From the NCBI GenBank assembly GCA_031556525.1, contig JAVBSS010000019.1, forward strand, positions 1-64,000: a DNA stretch of 64,000 nucleotides. Reading direction: 5' to 3'. Shown one piece after another: positions 25,130 through 32,915 of the stretch. The notes under the pieces were generated by a model. It was not told where the DNA came from. It searched no databases and saw only the letters and a list, made by a program, of their open reading frames with translations. This stretch comes from JAVBSN01 sp031556525. GTDB taxonomy: Bacteria; Bacillota; Clostridia; Lachnospirales; Lachnospiraceae. Positions within the stretch are counted from its first letter, which is position 1; the number at the start of each line of letters is the position of its first letter. The translations under genes and the position numbers were made by a program.

Positions 25130-26302
25130 ATGGCAGATACTAAAAGAGATTATTATGACGTGTTAGGCGTATCGAGAACAGCTACAGATGCTGAACTTAA
25201 GAAGGCTTATAGACAAGTAGCCAAGAAGTACCATCCAGATACTAATCCGGGAAATGAAGAAGCAGAATTAAAATTTAAAGAAGCTTCAGAAGCATATAGT
25301 GTATTAAGTGATGCAGAAAAACGTGGTAAATACGATCAATTCGGCCATGCAGCATTCGATCCAAGTGCTGGCGGTGGCGCTGGTTTTGGTGGTTTTGAAT
25401 TCAACATGGGAGATATGGGAGATATATTCGGAGATATATTCGGAGATATGTTCGGAGGCGGAACAAGAAGCCGTCAATCAAATGGTCCTATGAAGGGTGC
25501 AAGTATTAAGACAACAGTTAGAATTAAATTTGAAGAGGCGGTTTTTGGTTCTCAAAAAGAAGTAGAATTACCACTTAAAGATGAATGTGTTGTATGTCAT
25601 GGAAGTGGTTCACAACCAGGACATGATCCAGAAGTTTGCCCGAAATGTAGTGGTAAGGGTCAAGTTGTATATACACAACAATCCTTATTTGGAGTTGTTA
25701 GAAATGTTCAAAGTTGTCCAGAGTGTAGTGGTTCTGGAAAAATAATTAAATATAAATGTAGTACTTGTGCAGGAACAGGCTATGTAAAGAGTAAGAAAAA
25801 GATTCAAGTTGTTATTCCAGCAGGTATAGATAATGGAAAAACACTTAGAATTCGTGAAAAAGGTGAACCAGGTGTTAATGGTGGTGAAAGAGGAGATTTA
25901 ATGGTTACTATCTTAGTAGATAGGCATCCAATCTTCCAAAGACAAGAATATGATCTATTCTCCACAGAACCTATTACATTTACTCAAGCAGCACTAGGTG
26001 GAACTATTACTATTAATACAATTGATGGACCTGTAGAGCAAGTAATTAAGCCAGGTACACAAACAGATACTAAGATCAAACTTAAAGGTAAGGGTGTTCC
26101 TACTCTTCGTAACAAAGCAGTAAGAGGAGATCATTATGTAACATTAGTGGTTCAAGTTCCAGATAAGCTTACAGAAGAGCAGAAGACAATTCTTAACCAA
26201 TATGATGAAGCAACAGGTACAGCAGCAAGACGTTCAGTAGATTCATCAGGAAGTTTTAGCTTTGGTGATCATAAGAAAAAAGGCTTTGGTAAGAAGAAAT
26301 GA
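25130..26302 (+). CDS. dnaJ: Chaperone DnaJ (Hsp40)
   Basis: The 390-residue cochaperone stimulates the DnaK ATPase. The J domain is at residues 1-70 with the HPD tripeptide (KKYHPDTNPG), followed by a Gly/Phe-rich stretch and four CxxCxGxG-type zinc repeats (CVVCHGSG, CPKCSGKG, CPECSGSG, CSTCAGTG). The C-terminal substrate domain follows. The start is the ATG at 25130, preceded by AAGGTGAGG. The last four bases overlap the start of prmA (ATGA). Repeated GDIFGDIFGDMFG in the linker is typical glycine-rich sequence. Confidence 0.97.
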   Translation: MADTKRDYYDVLGVSRTATDAELKKAYRQVAKKYHPDTNPGNEEAELKFKEASEAYSVLSDAEKRGKYDQFGHAAFDPSAGGGAGFGGFEFNMGDMGDIFGDIFGDMFGGGTRSRQSNGPMKGASIKTTVRIKFEEAVFGSQKEVELPLKDECVVCHGSGSQPGHDPEVCPKCSGKGQVVYTQQSLFGVVRNVQSCPECSGSGKIIKYKCSTCAGTGYVKSKKKIQVVIPAGIDNGKTLRIREKGEPGVNGGERGDLMVTILVDRHPIFQRQEYDLFSTEPITFTQAALGGTITINTIDGPVEQVIKPGTQTDTKIKLKGKGVPTLRNKAVRGDHYVTLVVQVPDKLTEEQKTILNQYDEATGTAARRSVDSSGSFSFGDHKKKGFGKKK

Positions 26303-27264
26303 GATGGACAAAAATAACAATAGACACTACAACTGAAGCTGTAGATATGATTAGTTATGCATTAGGTGAACTTGGTGTTGAAGGAATAGAAGTAGAGGAT
26401 AAGATTCCTCTATCAGAAGCTGATAAGAAGGCAATGTATATAGATATATTACCAGATAATATTCCAGAAGATGACGGTCTAGCTAAGATATCTTGCTATA
26501 TTGAAGAAGACACAGATATTAGAGATGTGAATTCTTTAATAGGGAAGATATGCAAAGAATTATCTGATATTAGTGAATATATTAATATTGGAAGTGGTAA
26601 GATTACTATTGATGAGACAGAAGACAAGGATTGGATTAATAATTGGAAAGCATTTTTTAAGCCATTTAGGCTAGAAGATAATATAGTTATTAAGCCGACT
26701 TGGGAAGAACTAACTGATGTTAAAGAAGATGACATAGTAATAAATATTGATCCAGGAACAGCATTTGGTACTGGTTCTCACAACACTACTAAACTATGTA
26801 TAGGTCAGCTTAAGAAATATATTAAGCAGGATGAAAGTACTATATTTGATGTTGGATGTGGAAGTGGAATTCTATCAATAATAGCCCTTAAGTTAGGTGC
26901 TAAGAGCGCCTATGGTGTGGATATTGATGAAAATGCAACTAGAGCTTCTATAGAAAACATGGAAATCAATAATATATCTTCTGATATTATGGAAGTTGCC
27001 CAAGGTGATGTAATTGGTGATAAAGAATTTACAGATAGTATTGTAGGTGAATATGATATAGTTGTAGCTAATATACTTGCCGATGTAATAATTCCATTAT
27101 CAAAACACGTAAAACCTTTTATGAAGGAAGATGGAGTGTTCATTACATCAGGTATAATTAATACCAAAGAAGAAGCAGTTAAGAATGCACTAATTGAAAA
27201 TGAATTTAATATAATTGATACTGTATATATGGGTGAATGGGTATCCGTTGTAGCCAAGAAATAG
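26299..27264 (+). CDS. prmA: Ribosomal protein L11 methyltransferase
   Basis: The 321-residue SAM-dependent methyltransferase trimethylates ribosomal protein L11. MRWTKITIDTTTEAVDMIS at the start, the PGTAFGTGSHNTTKLC segment and the SAM loop VGCGSGILSIIALKLGA are the family signatures; NILADVIIPL is the catalytic NxL-type motif. It overlaps dnaJ by four bases, so translation is coupled. In many Firmicutes prmA is followed by rsmE; here rsmE is 22 kb away. A strong terminator follows, ending the heat-shock operon. Confidence 0.94.
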   Translation: MRWTKITIDTTTEAVDMISYALGELGVEGIEVEDKIPLSEADKKAMYIDILPDNIPEDDGLAKISCYIEEDTDIRDVNSLIGKICKELSDISEYINIGSGKITIDETEDKDWINNWKAFFKPFRLEDNIVIKPTWEELTDVKEDDIVINIDPGTAFGTGSHNTTKLCIGQLKKYIKQDESTIFDVGCGSGILSIIALKLGAKSAYGVDIDENATRASIENMEINNISSDIMEVAQGDVIGDKEFTDSIVGEYDIVVANILADVIIPLSKHVKPFMKEDGVFITSGIINTKEEAVKNALIENEFNIIDTVYMGEWVSVVAKK

Positions 27265-27271
27265 TATACAT

Positions 27272-27312
27272 AACGAAGGTCTAGATAATTGCTTATCTAG
27301 ACCTTTGTTATT
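27272..27312. terminator. Terminator after prmA
   Basis: A 17-bp stem (arms 27272-27288 and 27293-27309, one G.U pair, loop TTGC) with flanking A/T-rich ends can act for prmA and for the convergent ferredoxin gene. Confidence 0.85.
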
Positions 27313-27324
27313 ATAGCTAGTATC

Positions 27325-27510
27325 TTATATTTTTTCGAAAGCGCCCTTAGGGCAATAATTTATACACTTACCACATTTAATACATAAAGTTTCATCGATT
27401 ACTGGTAATGAATTAATATCTGACTGTGTAATAGCACCTTGTGGACATATAGAAATTGAAGGACAATGGTGATTTTGAGGGCATTTATCTTTGTTTACAA
27501 TTAATTTCAT
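27325..27510 (-). CDS. Small 4Fe-4S ferredoxin-type protein
   Basis: The 61-residue protein has one complete 4Fe-4S motif, CIKCGKCINYCPKGAF, in the second half. The N-terminal half has an incomplete second set (CPQNHHCPSISICPQGAI), which departs from the CxxCxxC spacing; it may bind a cluster in an unusual way or none. It is the last gene of a leftward operon with a NapH-like protein and an ArsR regulator. AAGGAGTTACC precedes the ATG. The electron partner is not evident. Confidence 0.85.
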   Translation of the reverse strand: MKLIVNKDKCPQNHHCPSISICPQGAITQSDINSLPVIDETLCIKCGKCINYCPKGAFEKI

Positions 27511-27523
27511 AGGGTAACTCCTT

Positions 27524-27805
27524 TCAGTTACAATAGTTAGTCTTTAGTACGTGAATCAATTCTTCAACTCGATGATCGAAGATGAAGTAAGTAATATTCT
27601 GACCAGATTTTTTATTGTCTAGAATCTTATTTGCTTTAAGTATTGATAAATGTTGAGATAATGCTGATTGAGTTATATTAGGAACATAAGTTGAGATTTG
27701 ACTTACTGTCATAGGCTGTTCCATTAATGAACAAACAATCATTAAGCGATTCTCGTTAGCGAGTACTTTTAATAATTCTGCGATTTGTTTTGCTTTTTCT
27801 TCCAC
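27524..27805 (-). CDS. ArsR-family regulator with two YgaV/BigR-like cysteines
   Basis: The 93-residue winged-helix repressor starts at GTG 27805 after AAAGGATGA. ELLKVLANENRLMIVCSL (Cys25) and the recognition region TQSALSQHLSILKANKI are typical. The chain ends LKTNYCN with Cys92. This pair, 67 residues apart, matches the position of the two cysteines in persulfide-sensing YgaV, BigR and SqrR, which form a tetrasulfide or disulfide on oxidation. The classical arsenic or cadmium Cys cluster (ELCVCDL) is absent. It probably controls its own operon through the inverted repeat at 28591-28636. The sulfur-sensing role is inference. Confidence 0.88.
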   Translation of the reverse strand: MEEKAKQIAELLKVLANENRLMIVCSLMEQPMTVSQISTYVPNITQSALSQHLSILKANKILDNKKSGQNITYFIFDHRVEELIHVLKTNYCN

Positions 27806-27809
27806 TATA

Positions 27810-28379
27810 TCATCCTTTCCTATGTTTTATCTTGCATATTCCTTGTGTCATAGTTCCCATTGGACAATAAACGCACCAAGAGCGTGGTTTAAATAGAATC
27901 ATTGTAATGAGACCTAGAGTAGTTGATGTTAGCATTACACTATAGAATCCAAATGCAAATTGGGCAATCCATGGTGGTACAAAATAAGTATTTGTCCATT
28001 GCCAAGGAAGTTTAAATGTCCATAATAGGGTAACAACTTCTTTTAGAGAAGCCCCTGCAAAGACAAGATAGGTATTATATAGCATAAGTATAAACATAGT
28101 CATAAAAAAGGTTAGAAATCCATATCGAAACCAAGTAGAATATAGAAACTTAGGAGGAGTCTTTTTGCGGGATAATCCTAATTTTCCGCCTACTAATTCA
28201 AAAAGTTGACCACGTCCACAATATTTATTGCAATAAGTTTTACTGCCACCAATTATAGAAATAAGTAGAGGAGTAATAAAACAAATAAGCCCCAACCATG
28301 CAAATAAAATATTAAAAATACCGAGTATTAGATAAATAGAAGAAAAAATCCATAAATAATCATACCAATGTTTTTTCAT
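27810..28379 (-). CDS. NapH-like 4Fe-4S membrane protein
   Basis: The 189-residue protein has about four membrane segments and two paired-cysteine motifs on the cytoplasmic face: YCNKYCGRGQLF near residue 50 and WCVYCPMGTMTQGIC near residue 169. This arrangement is that of the NapH/CcoG/RnfC-like membrane ferredoxin-type group, although NapH is longer (about 290) and ends with complete ferredoxin motifs that this protein lacks. The neighbouring small ferredoxins may supply them. It should pass electrons to or from the membrane. It has AAAGGAGG before the ATG and is in a four-gene operon. Confidence 0.8.
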   Translation of the reverse strand: MKKHWYDYLWIFSSIYLILGIFNILFAWLGLICFITPLLISIIGGSKTYCNKYCGRGQLFELVGGKLGLSRKKTPPKFLYSTWFRYGFLTFFMTMFILMLYNTYLVFAGASLKEVVTLLWTFKLPWQWTNTYFVPPWIAQFAFGFYSVMLTSTTLGLITMILFKPRSWCVYCPMGTMTQGICKIKHRKG

Positions 28380-28380
28380 A

Positions 28381-28584
28381 TTAAATATCCTCCTTTGTTA
28401 TAACTTGAATAATACCAGCAGGACAGTTGGTTGCACATATACCACAGCCTACGCACTTTGAAGCATCTACTATAGCATACATACCTTTGTAAATAGAAAT
28501 AGCACCTAAAGGGCAGTGCTTAACACAATTGCCACAGGCAACACAGGACTTGGATATACAAGCTTGTTTTTTAGAAATAGACAT
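28381..28584 (-). CDS. 2x[4Fe-4S] ferredoxin-type protein
   Basis: The 67-residue protein has two complete CxxCxxCxxxCP motifs: CVACGNCVKHCPLGA and CVGCGICATNCPAGI. An extra Cys lies at residue 8. Such proteins carry two low-potential clusters. It is the first gene of the operon: the next gene begins only two bases downstream. AAGGAGA lies at the end of one arm of an inverted repeat, so binding by a repressor could also touch the ribosome binding site region. Confidence 0.92.
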   Translation of the reverse strand: MSISKKQACISKSCVACGNCVKHCPLGAISIYKGMYAIVDASKCVGCGICATNCPAGIIQVITKEDI

Positions 28585-28590
28585 ACAAAA

Positions 28591-28647
28591 TCTCCTTATT
28601 AGTAATTAAGATATTTCTAATATACTAATAAGGAGATATTTTGTCAA
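28591..28647 (-). promoter_or_regulatory. Promoter with a long inverted-repeat operator
   Basis: On the minus strand TTGACA (28647-28642), 17 bases and TATATT (28624-28619) make a near-consensus promoter. Perfect 14-base inverted-repeat arms lie at 28591-28604 and 28623-28636: one inside the promoter spacer, the other over the ribosome binding site of the first ferredoxin gene. The operon encodes an ArsR repressor, so this is its likely operator. Confidence 0.7.
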
Positions 28648-28659
28648 GATATTAAAATT

Positions 28660-29787
28660 TTACAATGAATCGTGATGTTCGAATTCTCCATATTCGCAGC
28701 CTACGTTCTTGGCTTTCATATGGTCAACTAATATACGTTTGTTACCTACAATCTTATATAACTTTATATAACCAACACCAGTACCGCCATTCCATAGACG
28801 TTTGTGTTGTCTAAGTCCTAATGGGTTTTCATAGTCTATTAGTATCATCTGGGATTTCTTACAAGCTATCTTTACTTCCATAGCAGCAGTAGTGTTAATG
28901 GTCTTTATCTTCCACACTACAGCATCTTCGGTCTCATAACATCTAAATTTAGTTCGAGTGAGAGTCCATAATTTTGAAAAATTAAACTCATAACTGTCGC
29001 CTTCGTAAAACAATTTTATAAGAAGTTGATTATTAAGAGGCATTCCGAATATTTTTGGACATCCACCACCAATAGCAAGGGCAGAATTATTTAAGTTATC
29101 ACCACTAATTAAGCTTGTTAAGTTGCAACTGTTTAACCATAACCAAGGGCTAGTATAATTTGATCCCCAGTTTTTATCAGCATAACCATAACAAGAGTCA
29201 GGTGATACCGTGTAAGTTTCGCCGTCTAGGACAATTGTGCCAGAATAATTTGTTTTTATACCTTCAGCGTGCCAATACATTTCAAAAGCATTACTAACTC
29301 TAAAAGGAAAAGAAGTAGCATAGCCAGCATCAAAAGGAATTAACTTATTCATTTTTAATGACCAGCTAATGTTTCCGCAATTGGTATTGTAAGAAGGGTT
29401 GTTGGAAATATCGGACTCAGTAACATTTATTGACCCCCAAATATTATTTTCTGATAGAAAAGAATCTTTAGTGGAAATCTTCAACATAGTAGTTGAGTTA
29501 TCATATTCGTTTATGCCATAGTAACGATTATAAGTTTTGCCATGTTCACCCCAATAACCAGCACGAATCATAAGGTAAGAAGGCTTAACTCCCTTTTCAA
29601 GGTTGGTGAATACAGGATAATCCCTGCCACGCTGTGGATTAATTATAAAATACTCGATGAAGAAGGTTTTTGGCTTGTTAGTTATATCGCTTATAGCAGT
29701 AAAAGAATGCCACCACCAATCATAACCGGTATGTGCCAAATCGTCATGTAGCATATATTTGTTTTTGTTAAGCTTGTGTTTGTTCAT
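28660..29787 (-). CDS. Tocopherol cyclase-like protein
   Basis: The 375-residue protein resembles the plant/cyanobacterial tocopherol cyclase (VTE1) fold family. The visible family features are GYDWWWHSFTAI near the N-terminus, KTFFIEYFIINP, the strand SFPFRVSNAFEMYWHAEGIKT, and CYGYADKNWGSNYTSPWLWLNSCNL. These are rich in Trp and Tyr as in the lipocalin-like cyclase. No tocopherol pathway is known in Clostridia, so the substrate is unknown. The start is the ATG at 29787 with GGAGGTAAAT upstream; the in-frame GTG at 29799 lies in the ribosome binding site. It stands alone, divergent from the DUF4250 gene. Confidence 0.75.
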   Translation of the reverse strand: MNKHKLNKNKYMLHDDLAHTGYDWWWHSFTAISDITNKPKTFFIEYFIINPQRGRDYPVFTNLEKGVKPSYLMIRAGYWGEHGKTYNRYYGINEYDNSTTMLKISTKDSFLSENNIWGSINVTESDISNNPSYNTNCGNISWSLKMNKLIPFDAGYATSFPFRVSNAFEMYWHAEGIKTNYSGTIVLDGETYTVSPDSCYGYADKNWGSNYTSPWLWLNSCNLTSLISGDNLNNSALAIGGGCPKIFGMPLNNQLLIKLFYEGDSYEFNFSKLWTLTRTKFRCYETEDAVVWKIKTINTTAAMEVKIACKKSQMILIDYENPLGLRQHKRLWNGGTGVGYIKLYKIVGNKRILVDHMKAKNVGCEYGEFEHHDSL

Positions 29788-29966
29788 ATTTACCTCCACT
29801 CTAGATAGGTTGCAAAATGTTAATTTGAATCAATTATATTATATGATAATAGTTTTAACTTAATTATGCAACAGTTTACTAAAAATGAGTAATAGTAAAA
29901 TTGAATTTGTTTTATAAGAATTCGTATTGTATAATATACTAAATAAAGAATAAGGAGGACAATTAA

Positions 29967-30152
29967 ATGAGGTATGATAATATACCAAATAATCCAATGA
30001 TGCTTCTTAGTTTTACTAATACCAAACTTAGAGATGAATACAAATCTCTTGTTGATATGTGCTATGACTTAGAAGTTGAAGAGCAGGATATAGTAGAAAA
30101 ATTGTCTATGATAGGATACAATTATAATCAAGATTTGAACAGATTTGTATAA
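29967..30152 (+). CDS. DUF4250 small protein
   Basis: The 61-residue protein matches the DUF4250 pattern: IPNNPMMLLSFTNTKLRDEY, LEVEEQDIVEKLSMIGYNYNQDLNRF. These proteins are conserved in Clostridia and some other gut bacteria and have no known function. AAGGAGGACAATTAAATG gives a strong start. It is followed six bases after its stop by a transglutaminase-like gene, so the two are probably cotranscribed. Confidence 0.88.
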   Translation: MRYDNIPNNPMMLLSFTNTKLRDEYKSLVDMCYDLEVEEQDIVEKLSMIGYNYNQDLNRFV

Positions 30153-30170
30153 GAAAATATGGAGAAACGT

Positions 30171-31253
30171 ATGAAGAAATTACTTAGAAATTTATGTGTG
30201 ATCATGGCTATAGTTATGATTATGGTTGCTGGTATATATGTTAGACGATATGTTATTGAAACAGTTCATGCTGATGAAACAATAACTTCAGTAGAAGAAT
30301 TGGGAATGTATATAACAGATGAACTTAACGATGGGAATAGCAGTAGTAATGTATACCTAAAATATATATCAGAAAATGATTTGCTTGTAATTAATGAGCA
30401 ATTAGATGGATTTTTTGGTAGTGTTAGCACTTATAGGGTATTAGAAAAATATGATGAATATTTTTGTAAAGTTGAATTGAATTATGAAGTGTCGGATAAT
30501 TATTATGTATATAGGGCATACAAATATGGAGAAGATATAAGTGATGCAACTCCATATGCTCAAGAATTGTATCAAAAGGTAAATGATATAATAGCAAATA
30601 ATATAGAGCTTACTATGTCTGATTATGAGAAGGAGATAGCCCTAAATGATTATATTGTTAAGAATTGCACATATGATTTTTTGACAGGCGATCTAGAACC
30701 TTATTCTTATAAAGCATATGGGGCATTGGTTAAAAATACGGCTGTTTGTAATGGATATGCTGAAGCTATGGAGCTTTTACTAGCATGTGTAAATATAGAT
30801 AGTTATATTGTAGTAGGTGAAGCTGATGGAGTTGCTCATGCGTGGAATTTGGTTCAATTAGAGGATGATTGGTATCATATAGATGTAACTTGGAATGATC
30901 CTGTTCCTGATAGAGGGGATCTGGTATCACATGCGTATACTAATCTTAATGATGAAATTATGGGATATAATCATACTTGGAATGAATCAGCTTATCCGAA
31001 GAGTACAAGTTTGGATTATAACTACTATGTACTAAATAGTGGTATATTTAATAATTTTCCAGATTATAAGAATCATATATTAGATATATTGAATAATGAA
31101 TCACCAAACACAATATCAACAATGGTAGAGGGTTATGATGATAGTATATATGATTTTAGCTTTATATTTAGAAGCAATAAGGTTACATATATAACATACA
31201 CTATTGATAAGATTGGAAAATATACAGTAATAGAATTGACGTTAGAGTATTAG
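30171..31253 (+). CDS. Transglutaminase-like secreted or anchored protein
   Basis: The 360-residue protein has one N-terminal hydrophobic segment (residues about 8-25; export signal or anchor) and a transglutaminase-like core. The Cys-His-Asp triad is visible: AVCNGYAEA (Cys193), VAHAWNLV (His223) and HIDVTWNDP (Asp238). Such proteins usually work as cysteine proteases or cell-wall-linked enzymes rather than cross-linkers. I choose ATG 30171 because GGAG lies 6 bases before it; an ATG at 30159 contains that site. The C-terminal 80 residues form a separate unassigned part. It lies just after the DUF4250 gene. Confidence 0.85.
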   Translation: MKKLLRNLCVIMAIVMIMVAGIYVRRYVIETVHADETITSVEELGMYITDELNDGNSSSNVYLKYISENDLLVINEQLDGFFGSVSTYRVLEKYDEYFCKVELNYEVSDNYYVYRAYKYGEDISDATPYAQELYQKVNDIIANNIELTMSDYEKEIALNDYIVKNCTYDFLTGDLEPYSYKAYGALVKNTAVCNGYAEAMELLLACVNIDSYIVVGEADGVAHAWNLVQLEDDWYHIDVTWNDPVPDRGDLVSHAYTNLNDEIMGYNHTWNESAYPKSTSLDYNYYVLNSGIFNNFPDYKNHILDILNNESPNTISTMVEGYDDSIYDFSFIFRSNKVTYITYTIDKIGKYTVIELTLEY

Positions 31254-31268
31254 AAAAGGAGTACAGCT

Positions 31269-31754
31269 ATGAATAGAGAAGAGTTTATAAGCGAATTGAG
31301 AGAAAGTTTGAATGGAAATGTATCTAGGGAAGTAATAGAAGATACAATTAGCTATTATAATGATTATATAAGAGATGCTATAAATAACGGGGCTAGTGAA
31401 GAAGAGGTCTTAGGTGCATTAGGTAGAGGGTCATTTATAGCTAAGACAATTATAGAGGCAAATAATAAGAAAGAGACAGTGCATAAGACAAGGTCAGAAG
31501 ATAATAATAGCGAGAAGGGTTTTCATGCAGAATTTAATGATGATGGAACAGCAGATATAAAATACGGTAAATTCAAATTATCATCATGGTATGGCAAAGT
31601 ATTTATAATATTAGCGGCTGTATTATTAATTGGTGTAATATTTGCAGTTATAGCAGGTTTATTTGCAATAATAATTAATGTAATATTACCTATAGCATTA
31701 TTACTTGTGGTTATATGGATAATTGTATATGTTGTTAAGATGATAATAAAATGA
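31269..31754 (+). CDS. DUF1700 (HAAS) membrane protein
   Basis: The 161-residue protein starts MNREEFISELRESLNG and has the DUF1700/HAAS helical domain (SREVIEDTISYYNDYIRDAI..GASEEEVLGALG) at residues 1-60. A linker (60-105) and two C-terminal membrane segments follow (about 110-158). DUF1700 genes often accompany PadR regulators that sense envelope stress; none is here. The start has AAAAGGAG 8 bases upstream. It lies 15 bases after the transglutaminase gene and 12 before sbcD, so an operon is likely, but its function is unknown. Confidence 0.85.
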   Translation: MNREEFISELRESLNGNVSREVIEDTISYYNDYIRDAINNGASEEEVLGALGRGSFIAKTIIEANNKKETVHKTRSEDNNSEKGFHAEFNDDGTADIKYGKFKLSSWYGKVFIILAAVLLIGVIFAVIAGLFAIIINVILPIALLLVVIWIIVYVVKMIIK

Positions 31755-31766
31755 GGTAAATAAAAT

Positions 31767-32915
31767 ATGAAAATTATGCATTTGGCAGATTTACATATTG
31801 GTAAAATAGTTAATGGCTATAATATGTTAGAAGACCAAAGATATATATTACAACAGATACTAGAGGCTATGATTGATAGAAAAATTGAACTATTGCTTAT
31901 TGCTGGGGATGTATATGATAGAACTATTCCAGCAGTCGAGGCAGTAGTTTTATTTGATTGGTTTTTATCAGAATTAACTGATATGAAAATTAAAGTTATT
32001 ATTATAAATGGAAATCATGATTCAGTAGATAGATTGAGCTTTGGTAATAGTATTTTTAGTAAAAATAATATACATATATCAAAGCCGTTTAATGGCAATA
32101 TTGAAAATGTCAGTTTTGAAGATGAATATGGAAAGATTACAGTATATATGTTGCCTTTCTTTAAACCAATGCTAGCAAGACATATATATGAAAATCAAGA
32201 TATAGTATCTTATGAAGATGGAGTTAGAGAGGCAGTAAATAGAATTGAATTAAATCAAAATGATAGAAATATTATAATTTCTCATAATTTTGTAGTGGCA
32301 TCAGGAGAAGAAGTTATAGAATCAGATTCGGAAAATATGATTAGTGTAGGTGGCGTTGACAAAGTAAACTATAAAATATTTGATGGATTTGATTATGTTG
32401 CATTAGGACATATACATAGACCACAAAAAGTAGGTAGGGATAGTGTAAGATATGCAGGATCTCCACTTAAATATTCTTTCTCGGAAGTGAATCATAAGAA
32501 GGCACTTCCTATAATTGAATTGAAGGAGAAGGGAAATATTTCTCTTGAATATGAAGAATTGAGACCTATTAGGGATCTTAGAATAATTAGAGATACTTTG
32601 GATAATTTGACTTCAAATAAGTGGACTAGTGTAGGGAATGTAGAAGATTATATAGAGGCTATATTAACTGATGATATGGAATTGTTAGATCCAATTAAAG
32701 AGTTAAAGAGATATTATCCTAACATAATGATAGTACAACAAGAAAGATATATGAAAACAGAAAGTAGTGAATTAAGAAAAGTTGAAATCAAAAACAAGAA
32801 ACCAATGGAATTAATAGAAGAATTTTTTGATTATAACAATACTGAATTAGATGAAGCAATCAAAAATATTGTAGTTGATATGTATGAAGAAGGGATTAAA
32901 AGGTGTAAAGAGTGA
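31767..32915 (+). CDS. sbcD: Exonuclease SbcCD, D subunit
   Basis: The 382-residue Mre11-type nuclease subunit cleaves hairpins and trims DNA ends. The metallophosphatase motifs are clear: LHLADLHIGK, IAGDVYDRT, INGNHDSVDRL and VALGHIHRPQKV. The length is normal for Firmicute SbcD. ATGAGGTAA upstream of ATG 31767 provides a ribosome binding site. The stop overlaps the sbcC start (GTGA), so the subunits are translated together. The SbcCD complex also influences palindrome stability, which may matter for the hairpin-rich repeats in this window. Confidence 0.95.
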   Translation: MKIMHLADLHIGKIVNGYNMLEDQRYILQQILEAMIDRKIELLLIAGDVYDRTIPAVEAVVLFDWFLSELTDMKIKVIIINGNHDSVDRLSFGNSIFSKNNIHISKPFNGNIENVSFEDEYGKITVYMLPFFKPMLARHIYENQDIVSYEDGVREAVNRIELNQNDRNIIISHNFVVASGEEVIESDSENMISVGGVDKVNYKIFDGFDYVALGHIHRPQKVGRDSVRYAGSPLKYSFSEVNHKKALPIIELKEKGNISLEYEELRPIRDLRIIRDTLDNLTSNKWTSVGNVEDYIEAILTDDMELLDPIKELKRYYPNIMIVQQERYMKTESSELRKVEIKNKKPMELIEEFFDYNNTELDEAIKNIVVDMYEEGIKRCKE

